A DNA stretch of 64,000 nt from Streptomyces echinatus (GCF_014203595.1 NZ_JACHJK010000018.1:1-64000); one strand, 5' to 3'; shown: positions 27,525 through 36,384, counted from the stretch's first letter. A program made the numbers and translations. The notes: generated by a model not told the origin, from the sequence alone.

Positions 27525-28322
27525 ATGGCATTCACACGCTCCGGCAGCCGGCGGACCCGCGTCCACGTGGTCAGCGACGTGCACGGCAACGCCCGTGACC
27601 TGGCCCGGGCCGGCGAAGGCGCCGACGCCCTGGTCTGCCTGGGCGACCTCGTCCTCTTCCTCGACTACGCCGACCACTCGCGCGGAATCTTCCCCGACCT
27701 CTTCGGCACGGAGAACGCCGACCGCATCGTCGAGCTGCGCACCGCCCGCCGGTTCGCCGAGGCCCGCGAATTCGGCGCCCGGCTGTGGGCCGGGATCGGC
27801 ACCGACCGGGCCGCGGCCATCGAGAAGGCGGTCCGCAAGCAGTACGCCGAGCTGTTCGCAGCGTTTCCCACACCGACGTACGCCACCTACGGCAACGTCG
27901 ACATGCCGGCGCTGTGGCCGGAGTACGCCCGCCCCGGCACCACGGTCCTCGACGGCCAGCGGGTGGAGATCGGCGGGCGCACCTTCGGCTTCGTCGGCGG
28001 CGGCCTGCGCACCCCCATGCGCACGCCCTACGAGATCGGCGACGAGGAGTACGCGGCGAAGATCGAGGCCGTCGGCGAGGTCGACGTGCTGTGCACCCAC
28101 ATCCCGCCGGAGGTGCCCGAACTGGTCTACGACACCGTGGCCCGCCGTTTCGAGCGCGGCAGCCGCGCCCTGCTGGACGCCATCCGCCGCACCCGGCCGC
28201 GGTACGCGCTGTTCGGGCATGTGCACCAGCCGCTGGCGCGCCGCATGCGCATCGGCGTCACCGAGTGTGTGAACGTGGGGCACTTCGCCGGCACCGGCAC
28301 CCCCTGGGCGCTCGAATGGTGA
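27525..28322 (+). CDS. Metallophosphoesterase
   Basis: A 265-residue calcineurin-like phosphoesterase. Metal-binding motifs in order: VSDVHGN (DxH), LGDLVLF (GD), YGNVDM (GN), TCTHIPPE and FGHVHQP (GHxH). The substrate cannot be told from sequence; small nucleotides or phosphodiesters are usual. The start was set at ATG 27525, where homology begins; the upstream frame is not coding. TACCCT ends 8 nt before the ATG and there is no ribosome site, so a leaderless mRNA is likely. The following SRPBCC gene starts 122 nt downstream with its own ribosome site. Confidence 0.88.
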   Translation: MAFTRSGSRRTRVHVVSDVHGNARDLARAGEGADALVCLGDLVLFLDYADHSRGIFPDLFGTENADRIVELRTARRFAEAREFGARLWAGIGTDRAAAIEKAVRKQYAELFAAFPTPTYATYGNVDMPALWPEYARPGTTVLDGQRVEIGGRTFGFVGGGLRTPMRTPYEIGDEEYAAKIEAVGEVDVLCTHIPPEVPELVYDTVARRFERGSRALLDAIRRTRPRYALFGHVHQPLARRMRIGVTECVNVGHFAGTGTPWALEW

Positions 28323-28444
28323 GGCCCTGGAGACGGGGTGAAGTCGGCAGGTCGGCGGCGCGGTAGCCTTCACGCTGCACACACGTGCGCAGACCGGCGC
28401 ACACAGACCTCTCAACACGGCCCGCATCTGGAGGAGCCACGGCG

Positions 28445-28885
28445 ATGGCGGAACACACCAGTTCGAGCATCACGATCGAGGCGGCTCCGGCCGACGTCAT
28501 GGCGGTGATCGCCGACTTCGCGCGCTACCCGGACTGGACCGGCGAGGTGAAGGAGGCGGAGGTCCTCGCCACCGACGCGCAGGGCCGCGCCGAGCAGGTC
28601 CGCCTCGTCATGGACGCCGGCGCCATCAAGGACGACCAGACCCTCGCCTACACCTGGACCGGCGGCCACGAGGTCTCCTGGACCCTGGTGAAGTCCCAGA
28701 TGCTCCGCTCCCTCGACGGCTCCTACCTCCTGAAGCCGGCGGGCCGGGGCGCGACCGAGGTCACCTACTCCCTCACGGTCGACGTCAAGATCCCGATGCT
28801 CGGCATGATCAAGCGCAAGGCCGAGAAGGTCATCATCGACCGGGCCCTGGCCGGCCTGAAGAAGAGGGTGGAAGAGGAGAGCTAG
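28445..28885 (+). CDS. SRPBCC-fold (START-like) lipid-binding protein
   Basis: A 146-residue single-domain protein with the helix-grip start SSITIEAAPADVMAVIADFARYPDWTGEV, typical of the SRPBCC/polyketide-cyclase superfamily, ending in a long helix (KAEKVIIDRALAGLKKRVEEE). The same pair, SRPBCC protein then ArsA-like ATPase, occurs in M. tuberculosis as Rv2185c-Rv2184c, so the two probably work together, perhaps in lipid handling. The ATG at 28445 has GGAGGAG upstream. TAGCCT (28361-28366) may be the -10 box. No catalytic residue is recognisable. Confidence 0.86.
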   Translation: MAEHTSSSITIEAAPADVMAVIADFARYPDWTGEVKEAEVLATDAQGRAEQVRLVMDAGAIKDDQTLAYTWTGGHEVSWTLVKSQMLRSLDGSYLLKPAGRGATEVTYSLTVDVKIPMLGMIKRKAEKVIIDRALAGLKKRVEEES

Positions 28886-29091
28886 TCCGGCCGGCGGCAC
28901 GCGGGACAGACCGCGAACCGCGGCCGGGCCGCGGAACGTGGTCCCCGGGCGCGGACGTGCCGGGCCGCCTCGGGCCGGCGGCGCGACCGAGGACGAGGCC
29001 CAAGCCGTCCGGGGGCGCGCGGCCCCCGGGCGCGGACGTCCGCCGCCGGGCCGCCTCCGGCCCGCGGCACGCCCCGGTAGCGTTCACCCTC

Positions 29092-30264
29092 ATGCGCACC
29101 ATCCTGATCACGGGCCCGGGCGGCAGCGGGCGTACCACGATCGCCGCCGCCACCGCACTGCGCGCCGCGGCCGACGGCACCCGCACCCTCCTCCTCAGCG
29201 CCGACCACACCGACACCCCGGGCGTGGCGCTGGGCACCGGAACAGGACCGGTCCCGGCGGAAGCCGCCCCGAACCTCACCGCCTGGCGGCCCGACGCCAC
29301 GGAACGGTTCCGGCAGGACCTCACCGCCTTCCAGGACCGCGCCGCGAACGTGCTCGACCTGCTCGGCGCCGCCCGGCTGGACGCCGAGGAGGTCACCCCG
29401 CTGCCCGGCGCCGAGGAGCTCTCCTTCCTGCGCGCGCTGCGGGACGCGGCCCTCTCCGACCGGTACGACCTCCTCGTCGTCGACCTCCCGCCCCTCGCGG
29501 GCGCCCTCGCCCTGCTCGGCCTGCCCGAGCAGCTGCGCCGCTATCTGCGCCGCCTCCTGCCGCCCGAACGGCAGGCCGCCCGCGCCCTGCGCCCGGTCCT
29601 CGGCCGGCTGGCCGGCGTCCCCATGCCCGCCGACTGGCTGTACGAGACGGCGGCCCGCTGGGACGTCGAACTGGCCGCCGTGGAGGCCGTCCTCACCGAC
29701 CGGAACACCGCCGTGCGCCTGGTGGCCGAACCCGGCCCGGCCGGCGCCGACGCCGTCCGCGCCGCCACCCTCGGCCTCGCCCTGCGCGGACTGCGCACCG
29801 AGGCCCTGATCGCCAACCGGACCCTGCCCGAGGCCGCCCCCGACGGCTGGCTCGCGGGGCTCCTCGCCCAGCAGCGCAAGACGCTCGCCGACTGGCGGGA
29901 GTCGTACGACGTCCGTCCCGTCCCGCACCTCGGCCGCGACCCGCACGGCCCCGACGACCTCACCGCTCTCGCCGTGCCCGCCGTCAACCCGGCGCCCGAC
30001 CCGGTCGAGTGGCCCGTCGGCGACCGGATCGCCGAGGACGGTGTGCTGGTCTGGCACCTGCCGCTGCCCGGTGCCATACGGGAGGAGCTGGACCTCGTCC
30101 GGCGCGGCGACGAACTCCTGATCACCGCGGGCCCCTTCCGCCGGATCGTCCCGCTCCCCTCCGCCCTGCGCCGCTGCACGGTCGCCGGGGCCGGACTCAG
30201 GGACGGCGAACTGCGCATCCGGTTCGCCCCGGACCCGGCCCTGTGGCCCAGCACCGGACGGTGA
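29092..30264 (+). CDS. ArsA/GET3-like P-loop protein with altered Walker A
   Basis: A 390-residue protein of the SIMIBI class. The P-loop GPGGSGRTTIA (residues 8-18) lacks both lysines of true ArsA/Get3 proteins (GKGGxGKT): the signature Lys is Pro and the P-loop Lys is Arg14. Switch II-like YDLLVVDLPPLAGAL follows. The C-terminal domain (AIREELDLVRRGDELLI...RRIVPLPSALR) resembles the small beta domain of bacterial ArsA-like proteins. M. tuberculosis Rv2184c is the probable counterpart. ATP hydrolysis is doubtful. TAGCGT ends 8 nt before the ATG, suggesting a leaderless transcript. It follows the SRPBCC gene. Confidence 0.85.
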   Translation: MRTILITGPGGSGRTTIAAATALRAAADGTRTLLLSADHTDTPGVALGTGTGPVPAEAAPNLTAWRPDATERFRQDLTAFQDRAANVLDLLGAARLDAEEVTPLPGAEELSFLRALRDAALSDRYDLLVVDLPPLAGALALLGLPEQLRRYLRRLLPPERQAARALRPVLGRLAGVPMPADWLYETAARWDVELAAVEAVLTDRNTAVRLVAEPGPAGADAVRAATLGLALRGLRTEALIANRTLPEAAPDGWLAGLLAQQRKTLADWRESYDVRPVPHLGRDPHGPDDLTALAVPAVNPAPDPVEWPVGDRIAEDGVLVWHLPLPGAIREELDLVRRGDELLITAGPFRRIVPLPSALRRCTVAGAGLRDGELRIRFAPDPALWPSTGR

Positions 30265-30321
30265 AGGGGACACGCCCGTTCGGGTACCGTCGTAAAGGCG
30301 AACCGTAGTCAGGAGTCCGCC

Positions 30322-30801
30322 ATGAGCGAAGAGCGCCCCGCACCCGAACCCGAAGAGGAGCGGGCGGCCGACGCCGACGCCTGGGCCACGGCCTGCGCCG
30401 AGGACCTCGCCGCCGAGAAGGCCCGCCGCCGTGCCGAGCACGGCCCGCCGCCCGGCTCCGCGGCCGAGGAGCTGAAGAAGCTCGTGGACACGGTGGCCGA
30501 CAAGCTCTCCGGCCTCCGGTCACCGCTCCTCGGCGGTCTCGCCGGACCCGCCGCCCAGCAGGTGGTGCGGCAGGTCGTCCAGCAGGCGAAGGCCGCCGTG
30601 GAGCCCGTCATGGACCGCAACCCGGACGTCTTCGACCATCTGGCCGCGGCCGGCGGCGAGCTGCTCGCCGCCTACCGCTCCGCCGTCCAGGGCCAGGAGC
30701 AGCGCTGGACCGCCCGTACGGCCGACCCGGCGGACGACCGGCCGGACCGGCGGGACCGCGGTGAGGGCACCGGTCCGGGGGAGCGCATCGACCTGGACTG
30801 A
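30322..30801 (+). CDS. DUF5304-type hypothetical protein
   Basis: A 159-residue highly charged soluble protein. Its N- and C-terminal thirds are rich in Glu, Asp and Arg and probably disordered; the central third (GSAAEELKKLVDTVADKLSGL, then QVVRQVVQQAKAAVEPVMDR) forms amphipathic helices. This matches the streptomycete family around the open reading frame located directly upstream of glkA (ORF2 in S. coelicolor). The ATG at 30322 follows CAGGAG. Upstream, TACCGT (30284-30289) may be a -10 box. glk starts 67 nt downstream. The function is unknown. Confidence 0.8.
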   Translation: MSEERPAPEPEEERAADADAWATACAEDLAAEKARRRAEHGPPPGSAAEELKKLVDTVADKLSGLRSPLLGGLAGPAAQQVVRQVVQQAKAAVEPVMDRNPDVFDHLAAAGGELLAAYRSAVQGQEQRWTARTADPADDRPDRRDRGEGTGPGERIDLD

Positions 30802-30868
30802 AGCCCTTCCGCGGCGGGGCCTCGGGTACGGTTGGCCGTAGCGGGGCTCGACCGGAACTGAGGGATTC

Positions 30869-31822
30869 ATGGGACTCACCATCGGCGTCGACATCGGCGG
30901 CACGAAGATCGCGGCCGGCGTGGTCGACGAGGAAGGCAACATCCTCTCGACCTTCAAGGTGCCGACCCCCACCACGCCCGAGGCGATCGTGGACGCCATC
31001 GCCTCGGCGGTGGAGGGCGCGCGGGCCGGGCACGAGATCGTCGGCGTGGGCATCGGCGCGGCCGGCTACGTCAACCGGCAGCGTTCCACGGTGTACTTCG
31101 CGCCCAACATCGACTGGCGCAACGAGCCGCTCAAGGAGAAGGTCGAGGCCCGTACCGGCCTCCCGGTCGTGGTCGAGAACGACGCCAACGCCGCCGCCTG
31201 GGGCGAGTACAGGTTCGGCGCCGGCAAGGGCCACCGCAACGTCATCTGCATCACGCTCGGCACCGGCCTCGGCGGCGGCATCATCATCGGCAACAAGCTG
31301 CGCCGCGGCCACTTCGGCGTGGCCGCCGAGTTCGGCCACATCCGGATGGTCCCGGACGGCCTGCTGTGCGGCTGCGGCTCGCAGGGCTGCTGGGAGCAGT
31401 ACGCCTCCGGCCGCGCCCTGGTCCGCTACGCCAAGCAGCGCGCCAACGCCACCCCCGAGCGCGCCGAGGTGCTGCTCGCGCTCGGCGACGGCACCCCCGA
31501 CGGGATCGAGGGCAAGCACATCTCCATGGCCGCTCGCCAGGGCTGCCCGGTCGCCGTCGACTCCTACCGCGAGCTGGCCCGCTGGGCCGGCGCGGGCCTC
31601 GCCGACCTGGCCTCCCTGTTCGACCCGTCCGCGTTCATCGTCGGCGGCGGTCTCTCCGACGAGGGCGACCTGGTCCTGGACCCGATCCGCAAGTCCTACA
31701 AGCGCTGGCTGGTGGGCGGCAACTGGCGTCCGGTGGCCGATGTGATCGCGGCCCAGCTCGGCAACAAGGCGGGCATGGTCGGAGCGGCCGACCTGGCCCG
31801 CGAGCCGGACCCGATCATGTGA
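30869..31822 (+). CDS. glkA: ROK-family glucokinase
   Basis: A 317-residue kinase that makes glucose 6-phosphate from glucose and ATP. Motifs: the N-terminal phosphate loop GVDIGGTKIAAG, the catalytic region VVENDANAAAWGEY with the general-base Asp, the zinc site in EFGHIR and CGCGSQGCWEQY, and the ATP-binding SAFIVGGGLSD. In S. coelicolor this gene (SCO2126) is also needed for glucose repression of many catabolic genes. Upstream gene order (DUF5304 then glkA) is the same. A probable -10 TACGGT lies at 30824-30829. A hairpin repeat follows 31 nt after the stop and may end the transcript. Confidence 0.95.
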   Translation: MGLTIGVDIGGTKIAAGVVDEEGNILSTFKVPTPTTPEAIVDAIASAVEGARAGHEIVGVGIGAAGYVNRQRSTVYFAPNIDWRNEPLKEKVEARTGLPVVVENDANAAAWGEYRFGAGKGHRNVICITLGTGLGGGIIIGNKLRRGHFGVAAEFGHIRMVPDGLLCGCGSQGCWEQYASGRALVRYAKQRANATPERAEVLLALGDGTPDGIEGKHISMAARQGCPVAVDSYRELARWAGAGLADLASLFDPSAFIVGGGLSDEGDLVLDPIRKSYKRWLVGGNWRPVADVIAAQLGNKAGMVGAADLAREPDPIM

Positions 31823-31853
31823 CGCCCACTTCGTGAGCACACCTGCGCGGCCT

Positions 31854-31919
31854 CGGGGCGCGGGGAGCCGCGCGGCCGGCCACGACGCACCGGCGGCCGC
31901 GCACGCTCCTCGCGCCCCG
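31854..31919. repeat. Streptomyces intergenic hairpin element, copy B
   Basis: CGGGGCGCGGGGAG (31854-31867) pairs with CTCCTCGCGCCCCG (31906-31919) with one mismatch; the centre holds CCGCGCGGCCGGC and ACCGGCGGCCGCG. It is the same type as the copy at 2562-2624 and probably terminates glkA just before the next promoter. Confidence 0.7.
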
Positions 31920-31944
31920 AGCTGTTGGGCGTACATTGATCCAC

Positions 31945-32691
31945 ATGGCGCTGCTCCCCAACTCCACGACAGAGCCCGACGGTTCGGCCGTCATCCGCGT
32001 CCTGAGCTACAACATCCGCTCGATGCGGGACGACACGGACGCCCTCGCTCGTGTCATCACCGCCTGCGCCCCCGACCTGGTGCTCGTCCAGGAGGCCCCC
32101 CGTTTCTTCCGCTGGCGCAAGAAACTCGCCCGGCTCGCCGCCGCCTGCGGCCAGGTGATCCTCACCGGCGGCGCCACGGCGGCGGGACCGGCGATCCTGT
32201 GCGACCTGCGCGCCACCGTCGAGCGCACGGAGGACGTCCTCCTGCCGCTCACCCCCGGCCTGCACCGCCGCGGCTTCGCCACCGCGGTGGTCCGCTTCGG
32301 CGGCGCCCGCCTCGGCGTGCTCAGCTGTCACCTCAGCCTCCAGCGCGACGAACGCCATGAGCAGGGCGCCCTGCTCCTCGACCGGCTGTCCGGGCTCGGC
32401 GTGGAGCACGCCGTCGCCGGCGGCGATCTCAACGAACGCCCCGACGGCCGTACCTTCCGCCGTCTGGCCGCCGGTCTCCAGGACTGCCGTACGGCCGCGC
32501 CCTGGGGCGGCGAGTACACCTCCACCCCCGCCGACCCCCACCAGCGGATCGACGCGATCTTCGCCACCCAGGGCATCGAGGTGCTCGGCTGCGGCGTCCC
32601 GTCGGACCTGCCGGGCGTGACCCGGGCCGATCTGACCGCGGCCACGGACCACCTGCCGGTGCTGGCGGCCCTGAGGGTGCCGGCCGCCTGA
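31945..32691 (+). CDS. Endonuclease/exonuclease/phosphatase-fold protein
   Basis: A 248-residue protein with the DNase I-like fold. Catalytic blocks in order: VLSYNIRSM (Asn), LVLVQEAP (metal-binding Glu), GVLSCHLSLQRDER (His), VAGGDLNERPDG (Asp/Asn), and TDHLPVLAAL (Asp-His). All key residues are present, so it should be an active phosphodiesterase or phosphatase; substrate unknown. The ATG at 31945 was chosen over TTG at 31936 because TACATT ends 7 nt before it, which fits a leaderless mRNA. It is convergent with a membrane protein gene, with 78 nt between. Confidence 0.85.
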   Translation: MALLPNSTTEPDGSAVIRVLSYNIRSMRDDTDALARVITACAPDLVLVQEAPRFFRWRKKLARLAAACGQVILTGGATAAGPAILCDLRATVERTEDVLLPLTPGLHRRGFATAVVRFGGARLGVLSCHLSLQRDERHEQGALLLDRLSGLGVEHAVAGGDLNERPDGRTFRRLAAGLQDCRTAAPWGGEYTSTPADPHQRIDAIFATQGIEVLGCGVPSDLPGVTRADLTAATDHLPVLAALRVPAA

Positions 32692-32769
32692 ACGACCACC
32701 TGGTCCCCTCACGGGCGGCACCGGCCGGCGCGGAGACACCGGGTGCGCGATCGAGGTCCCCCCCGCGGG

Positions 32770-33453
32770 TCAGACCACCGCGCCGCGCCCCGGGTCGTCG
32801 TCACCGTCGTCGTCCGTTCGCATCCGCGTCACCAGCGTCGCGAAGCCGCCCAGGAAGCCGCCGATGCCGAGGGTCGTCAGCCACCAGGTCATGTCCCAGC
32901 CGAGTACCACCGCGAGCAGGATCAGGACGGGACCGCCGACCACCCCCAGCCAGGCGAACCTGGCCGTCGTGTCCGTGGTCGGCAGCGGCGGCGGCTCCGG
33001 CGGTACGAAGTGGCCCTCGTCGTCCTCGTCGAAGTCGTCGTCGGAGGGCACGGACACCGAGTAGTCGCGCGGGCCGACACCGGGCGCGAAGGAGACCGAG
33101 CCGCCCAGCGGACGGCCGGGCCGGCGGCCCGCGGAGTCGTCCGGGCCGGGCCGGGACTCGCTCTCCGGGTCCTTCACCGGGTCCTTCCCAGGGTCGGTCG
33201 CCGGGTCCTTCACCGGGCCCTTCCTCGCATCCTTCCCCGGGTCGGTCGCCGGGTCCGGTTCCGGCAGCGCGAGATCCTCCACCGCCCTGAAGGGCCGGGA
33301 ACCCGGCGGGTCCGGCGGTTCCGCGCCGTACCCGGCGACGATGGCCCGCCAGGCGGCGTCCTCGTCGAACGGCACCTCCTGCTTGTCCGGCTCGCTTCCC
33401 TCGCGGTCCTCACGGCCCCCGAGGTCCTCACGGTCGGAGTCGTGCTCAGCCAA
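32770..33453 (-). CDS. Membrane protein with acidic/repeat-rich N-terminus
   Basis: A 227-residue protein. The first 160 residues are hydrophilic and low-complexity, with repeated DPGKDP/VKDPATDPGKD units; the C-terminal 70 residues contain two membrane helices (ARFAWLGVVGGPVLILLAVVLGW-type and TWWLTTLGIGGFLGGFATLV). The start is TTG at 33453, supported by AAGGAAGGGA 9-18 nt upstream; it lies 5 nt from the stop of the upstream hydrolase gene, so they are co-translated. A GTG further upstream inside the hydrolase is possible. I do not know a function; this class is often listed as a DUF membrane protein in Streptomyces. Confidence 0.78.
   Translation of the reverse strand: MAEHDSDREDLGGREDREGSEPDKQEVPFDEDAAWRAIVAGYGAEPPDPPGSRPFRAVEDLALPEPDPATDPGKDARKGPVKDPATDPGKDPVKDPESESRPGPDDSAGRRPGRPLGGSVSFAPGVGPRDYSVSVPSDDDFDEDDEGHFVPPEPPPLPTTDTTARFAWLGVVGGPVLILLAVVLGWDMTWWLTTLGIGGFLGGFATLVTRMRTDDDGDDDPGRGAVV
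33167..33258 (-). repeat. Imperfect tandem repeats encoding DPxxDPGKDP units
   Basis: Short units of 12-24 nt built on GGGTCCTTCACC and GGGTCGGTCGCC repeat about six times. They encode the charged KDPATDPGKDPVKDPE-like stretch of the membrane protein and probably arose by slippage. Confidence 0.7.
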
Positions 33454-34225
33454 CTGAGGCCGTCCCTTCCTTGCCGACACTGGGTGCGAGCCGGCCCATG
33501 AAGGCGAGGCTCTCCTCGAAGATCCGGTCCGCATCCACGTCCAACGTCGCCACGTGGTAGCTGTGTTCCAGCACGATCTCCGTGACGTCCGTCGACGACA
33601 CCCGGCTCAGCACCCGTGCCGAGTCGGCCGCCGGGACGACATGGTCCTGAGCGCTGCGCAGCAGCAACAACGGCTGGGTGACCTGGGGCAGCTCGCCGTC
33701 CAGCCGGCGCAGGAACACCCGCAGGGAGTGCGCCGCGTGCAGCGGCACCCGGTCGTACCCCAGCTCCGCCGCGCCCTCCTTGGCGATGTCACTGGCGATG
33801 CCCTTCGTCGTCCGCACCAGATGCCGGGCGACCGGGAGGGCGTACGCCGACAGCCCGTGCACCTTGTTCGCCGGGTTGACGACCACCGCGCCGATGACCC
33901 GCTCACCGTGCCGGGCGGCCAGCCGGAGCGCCAGCGCACCGCCCATCGACAGGCCGGCGACGAACACCCGGGAACAGCGCGCGGTCAGTACCCGCAGCTC
34001 GCGGTCCACCTCCGCGTACCAGTCCTGCCAGGCCGTCAGCTGCATGTCCTCCCAGCGGGTGCCGTGCCCGGGCAGCAGCGGCACGGACACGGTCAGTCCG
34101 TGCGCCGCGTGATGCTCCGCCCACGGGCGCAGCGACTGGGGCGAGCCGGTGAAGCCGTGGCAGAGGAGGACCCCCGTCTTCCCGCCCTCGTGGCGGTACG
34201 GCTCGGCTCCGGGGAGAACTGGCAT
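33446..34225 (-). CDS. Alpha/beta-hydrolase (carboxylesterase / monoacylglycerol-lipase type)
   Basis: A 259-residue hydrolase. The oxyanion motif HGFTGSPQSL, the nucleophile elbow GLSMGGAL (Ser), Asp in SAQDHVVP and His in EHSYHVATLD give a full catalytic triad. It resembles bacterial Est30-type esterases and monoacylglycerol lipases. ATG at 34225 is the start; on the minus strand TACGGT ends 7 nt before it, suggesting a leaderless mRNA. The open frame running up to 35149 is shadow coding opposite the acyltransferase gene. It is divergent from the acyltransferase, so both lipid enzymes share the 102-nt control region. Confidence 0.9.
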   Translation of the reverse strand: MPVLPGAEPYRHEGGKTGVLLCHGFTGSPQSLRPWAEHHAAHGLTVSVPLLPGHGTRWEDMQLTAWQDWYAEVDRELRVLTARCSRVFVAGLSMGGALALRLAARHGERVIGAVVVNPANKVHGLSAYALPVARHLVRTTKGIASDIAKEGAAELGYDRVPLHAAHSLRVFLRRLDGELPQVTQPLLLLRSAQDHVVPAADSARVLSRVSSTDVTEIVLEHSYHVATLDVDADRIFEESLAFMGRLAPSVGKEGTASVG

Positions 34226-34327
34226 GTGCCTCACCGTACGCGACCGCACTGACACCGACCAGGGTCGTCGGACCCATTGGCGGTCCTCCGGGTTAAGGTC
34301 TCCTCGACGGAAACAGGAGGCACAAGG

Positions 34328-35065
34328 GTGTTGTACGGCACGATGAAGGTCGCGATCGGCGGACCACTGAAGGTCGCCTTCCGGCCTTGGGTGGAGGGCC
34401 TGGAGAACATTCCGGACACGGGTGCCGCCATCCTGGCCAGCAACCATCTGTCCTTCTCGGACTCGTTCTTCCTGCCCACGATGCTGGACCGCAAGGTCAC
34501 CTTCATCGCCAAGGCCGAGTACTTCACCACTCCCGGCGTGAAGGGCCGTCTCACCGCGGCCTTCTTCAAGGGCGTCGGGCAGCTCCCGGTCGACCGTTCC
34601 GGGGCGCGCGGCGCGGGTGAGGCGGCGATCAAGAGCGGTATAGAGGTGCTGGAGCGCGGTGAGCTGTTCGGCATCTACCCGGAGGGCACCCGCTCGCCCG
34701 ACGGGCGGCTGTACCGGGGCAAGCCCGGCGGCCTCGCCCGCGTGGCGCTCGCCACCGGCGCGCCCGTCATCCCGGTCGCCATGATCGACACGGAGAAGAT
34801 CCAGCCGCCCGGCAAGGTGATGCCGAAGCTGATGCGGCCCGGCATCCGCATCGGCAAGCCCATGGACTTCAGCCGCTACCAGGGCATGGAGCACGACCGT
34901 TTCGTGCTGCGCGCCCTGACCGACGAGGTCATGTACGAGATCATGAAGCTCTCCGGCCAGGAGTACGTCGACATCTACGCCACCGCGGCCAAGCGGCAGA
35001 TCGCGGAGGCGGCCAAGGCGGCCAGGGAAGCGGAGAAGGCGGAGAAGAAGCAGGCCGACTCCTAG
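34328..35065 (+). CDS. 1-acyl-sn-glycerol-3-phosphate acyltransferase (PlsC family)
   Basis: A 245-residue acyltransferase that makes phosphatidic acid or a related lipid. Motif I NHLSFSDSFF (NHx4D), motif III YPEGTRSPDGRLYRGKPG and motif IV-like GAPVIPVAMI are all present. The GTG at 34328 follows AGGAGG at 7-nt spacing; TTG (34331) and ATG (34343) are weaker alternatives. The C-terminal 40 residues are a charged Ala/Lys/Glu helix. M. tuberculosis Rv2182c is the likely counterpart in the same chromosomal block. A sensor kinase starts 35 nt downstream. Confidence 0.92.
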   Translation: MLYGTMKVAIGGPLKVAFRPWVEGLENIPDTGAAILASNHLSFSDSFFLPTMLDRKVTFIAKAEYFTTPGVKGRLTAAFFKGVGQLPVDRSGARGAGEAAIKSGIEVLERGELFGIYPEGTRSPDGRLYRGKPGGLARVALATGAPVIPVAMIDTEKIQPPGKVMPKLMRPGIRIGKPMDFSRYQGMEHDRFVLRALTDEVMYEIMKLSGQEYVDIYATAAKRQIAEAAKAAREAEKAEKKQADS

Positions 35066-35100
35066 ACGGGGGAACTCGAGGGCCGGGGGGACCGGGGGAG

Positions 35101-36384
35101 ATGCCCAAGCGCGAGCGTGAGGGAGCCGTGGGGCGCGCCGGTGCCGCACGCGTCAGGAAACCGGTCGTCCTGCGGATGTCGGTCGAGCTGCCGCTGTGGC
35201 GCGCGCTCGCCGGCTACCGCGTCCTGACCATGCTGTACGCCATCGGTTTGTGTGCCACCGCGTACGACCACTTCGTGCGGCCCTGGGTCGCCGTCGCCTA
35301 CTACGCCGTCCTCGCCGTATGGACCCTCGCCACCCTGCCCAGGGTGGCCAACGCGGCGAGCTGCACCCGCCGCTTCCTGGCCGCGGACCTGTCCGTCGCC
35401 CTCGCCGGCATCCTGCTCACCCCGCTCGCCGACAGCCACGAGCGGATCGCGGGCGGCGGCCCCACCCTGCCGTCGATATGGACCGCCGGCGCGGTGCTGG
35501 CCTTCGCCGTCAAGGGCGGCTGGCGCTGGGCGGCCGTCGCCTCCACGGCCGTGGCCGTCGTCAACCTGGTCGAGCGCGGCCACCCCGCCCGGGACACCGT
35601 GCACAACGTGATCCTCGTCTGGGTGGCCTCCATCGCCATCGGCTACGTGGTGGAGGTGGCCCGCGCCTCCGAGCGCACCCTCGCCCGCGCGCTGGAGATC
35701 GAGGCCGCGACCCGGGAGCGGGAGCGGCTGGCCCGGGACATCCACGACAGCGTGCTGCAGGTGCTGGCGATGGTGAAGCGCCGGGGCACGGCCCTCGGCG
35801 GCGAGGCGGCCGAGCTGGGCCGGCTGGCCGGGGAGCAGGAAGTGGCCCTGCGGACGCTGGTGTCGGGCGGTCTGGTGCCGGTGTCCCGGGTCTCGGAGGA
35901 CCTGGCCGAGGGTGCCGTCGTCCGGGTGGTGGAGGAGCCCGCCGAGGACGAACCGGCCGGCCCGGTCGACCTGCGCCTGCTGCTCGCCCCCTACGCGTGC
36001 GCCCGGTTCAGCCTCGCCGAGCCCGGCGCGCCGGTGCTGCTGCCGCCGGCCGCGGCCCGCGAGGTGGCCGCCGCCGTCGGTGCGGCCCTGGACAATGTGC
36101 GCCGGCACGCGGGGGAGGGGGCCCGCGCCTGGATCCTGGTGGAGGACGAGCCGGACGAGATCGTCGTCACCGTCCGGGACGACGGCCCCGGCATCCCCGA
36201 GGGCCGGCTGGCGCAGGCCGAGGGCGAGGGCCGGCTCGGGGTGGCCCAGTCGATCCGGGGCCGGCTGCGCGACCTCGGCGGCAGCACCGAGATCTTCTCG
36301 GTGCCCGGGCAGGGCACGGAAGTCGAACTGAAGGTACCGAAGGGCGCCGCAGGGGCGCGGGGGAAGAAGGCGGAGCAGCGATGA
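35101..36384 (+). CDS. MacS-family sensor histidine kinase
   Basis: A 427-residue membrane kinase of the NarL-partner class. Four to six hydrophobic helices fill residues 35-190; the dimerisation/phospho-acceptor region has RERLARDIHDSVLQVL with the conserved His, and the ATPase domain has DNVRRHAGEG (N box) and VRDDGPGIPEG (G1 box). The last gene overlap (ATGA) couples it to its regulator. It belongs to the MacS group known from Corynebacterium and Streptomyces; the signal is unknown. ATG at 35101 follows GGGGGA; a second ATG at 35176 is possible. It lies 35 nt after the acyltransferase gene. Confidence 0.9.
   Translation: MPKREREGAVGRAGAARVRKPVVLRMSVELPLWRALAGYRVLTMLYAIGLCATAYDHFVRPWVAVAYYAVLAVWTLATLPRVANAASCTRRFLAADLSVALAGILLTPLADSHERIAGGGPTLPSIWTAGAVLAFAVKGGWRWAAVASTAVAVVNLVERGHPARDTVHNVILVWVASIAIGYVVEVARASERTLARALEIEAATRERERLARDIHDSVLQVLAMVKRRGTALGGEAAELGRLAGEQEVALRTLVSGGLVPVSRVSEDLAEGAVVRVVEEPAEDEPAGPVDLRLLLAPYACARFSLAEPGAPVLLPPAAAREVAAAVGAALDNVRRHAGEGARAWILVEDEPDEIVVTVRDDGPGIPEGRLAQAEGEGRLGVAQSIRGRLRDLGGSTEIFSVPGQGTEVELKVPKGAAGARGKKAEQR

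Noticed and set aside
33446-35149. A minus-strand frame of 567 codons over the esterase and the acyltransferase
   Set aside because: Only the last 259 codons encode the hydrolase; the rest is antisense to the PlsC-type gene.
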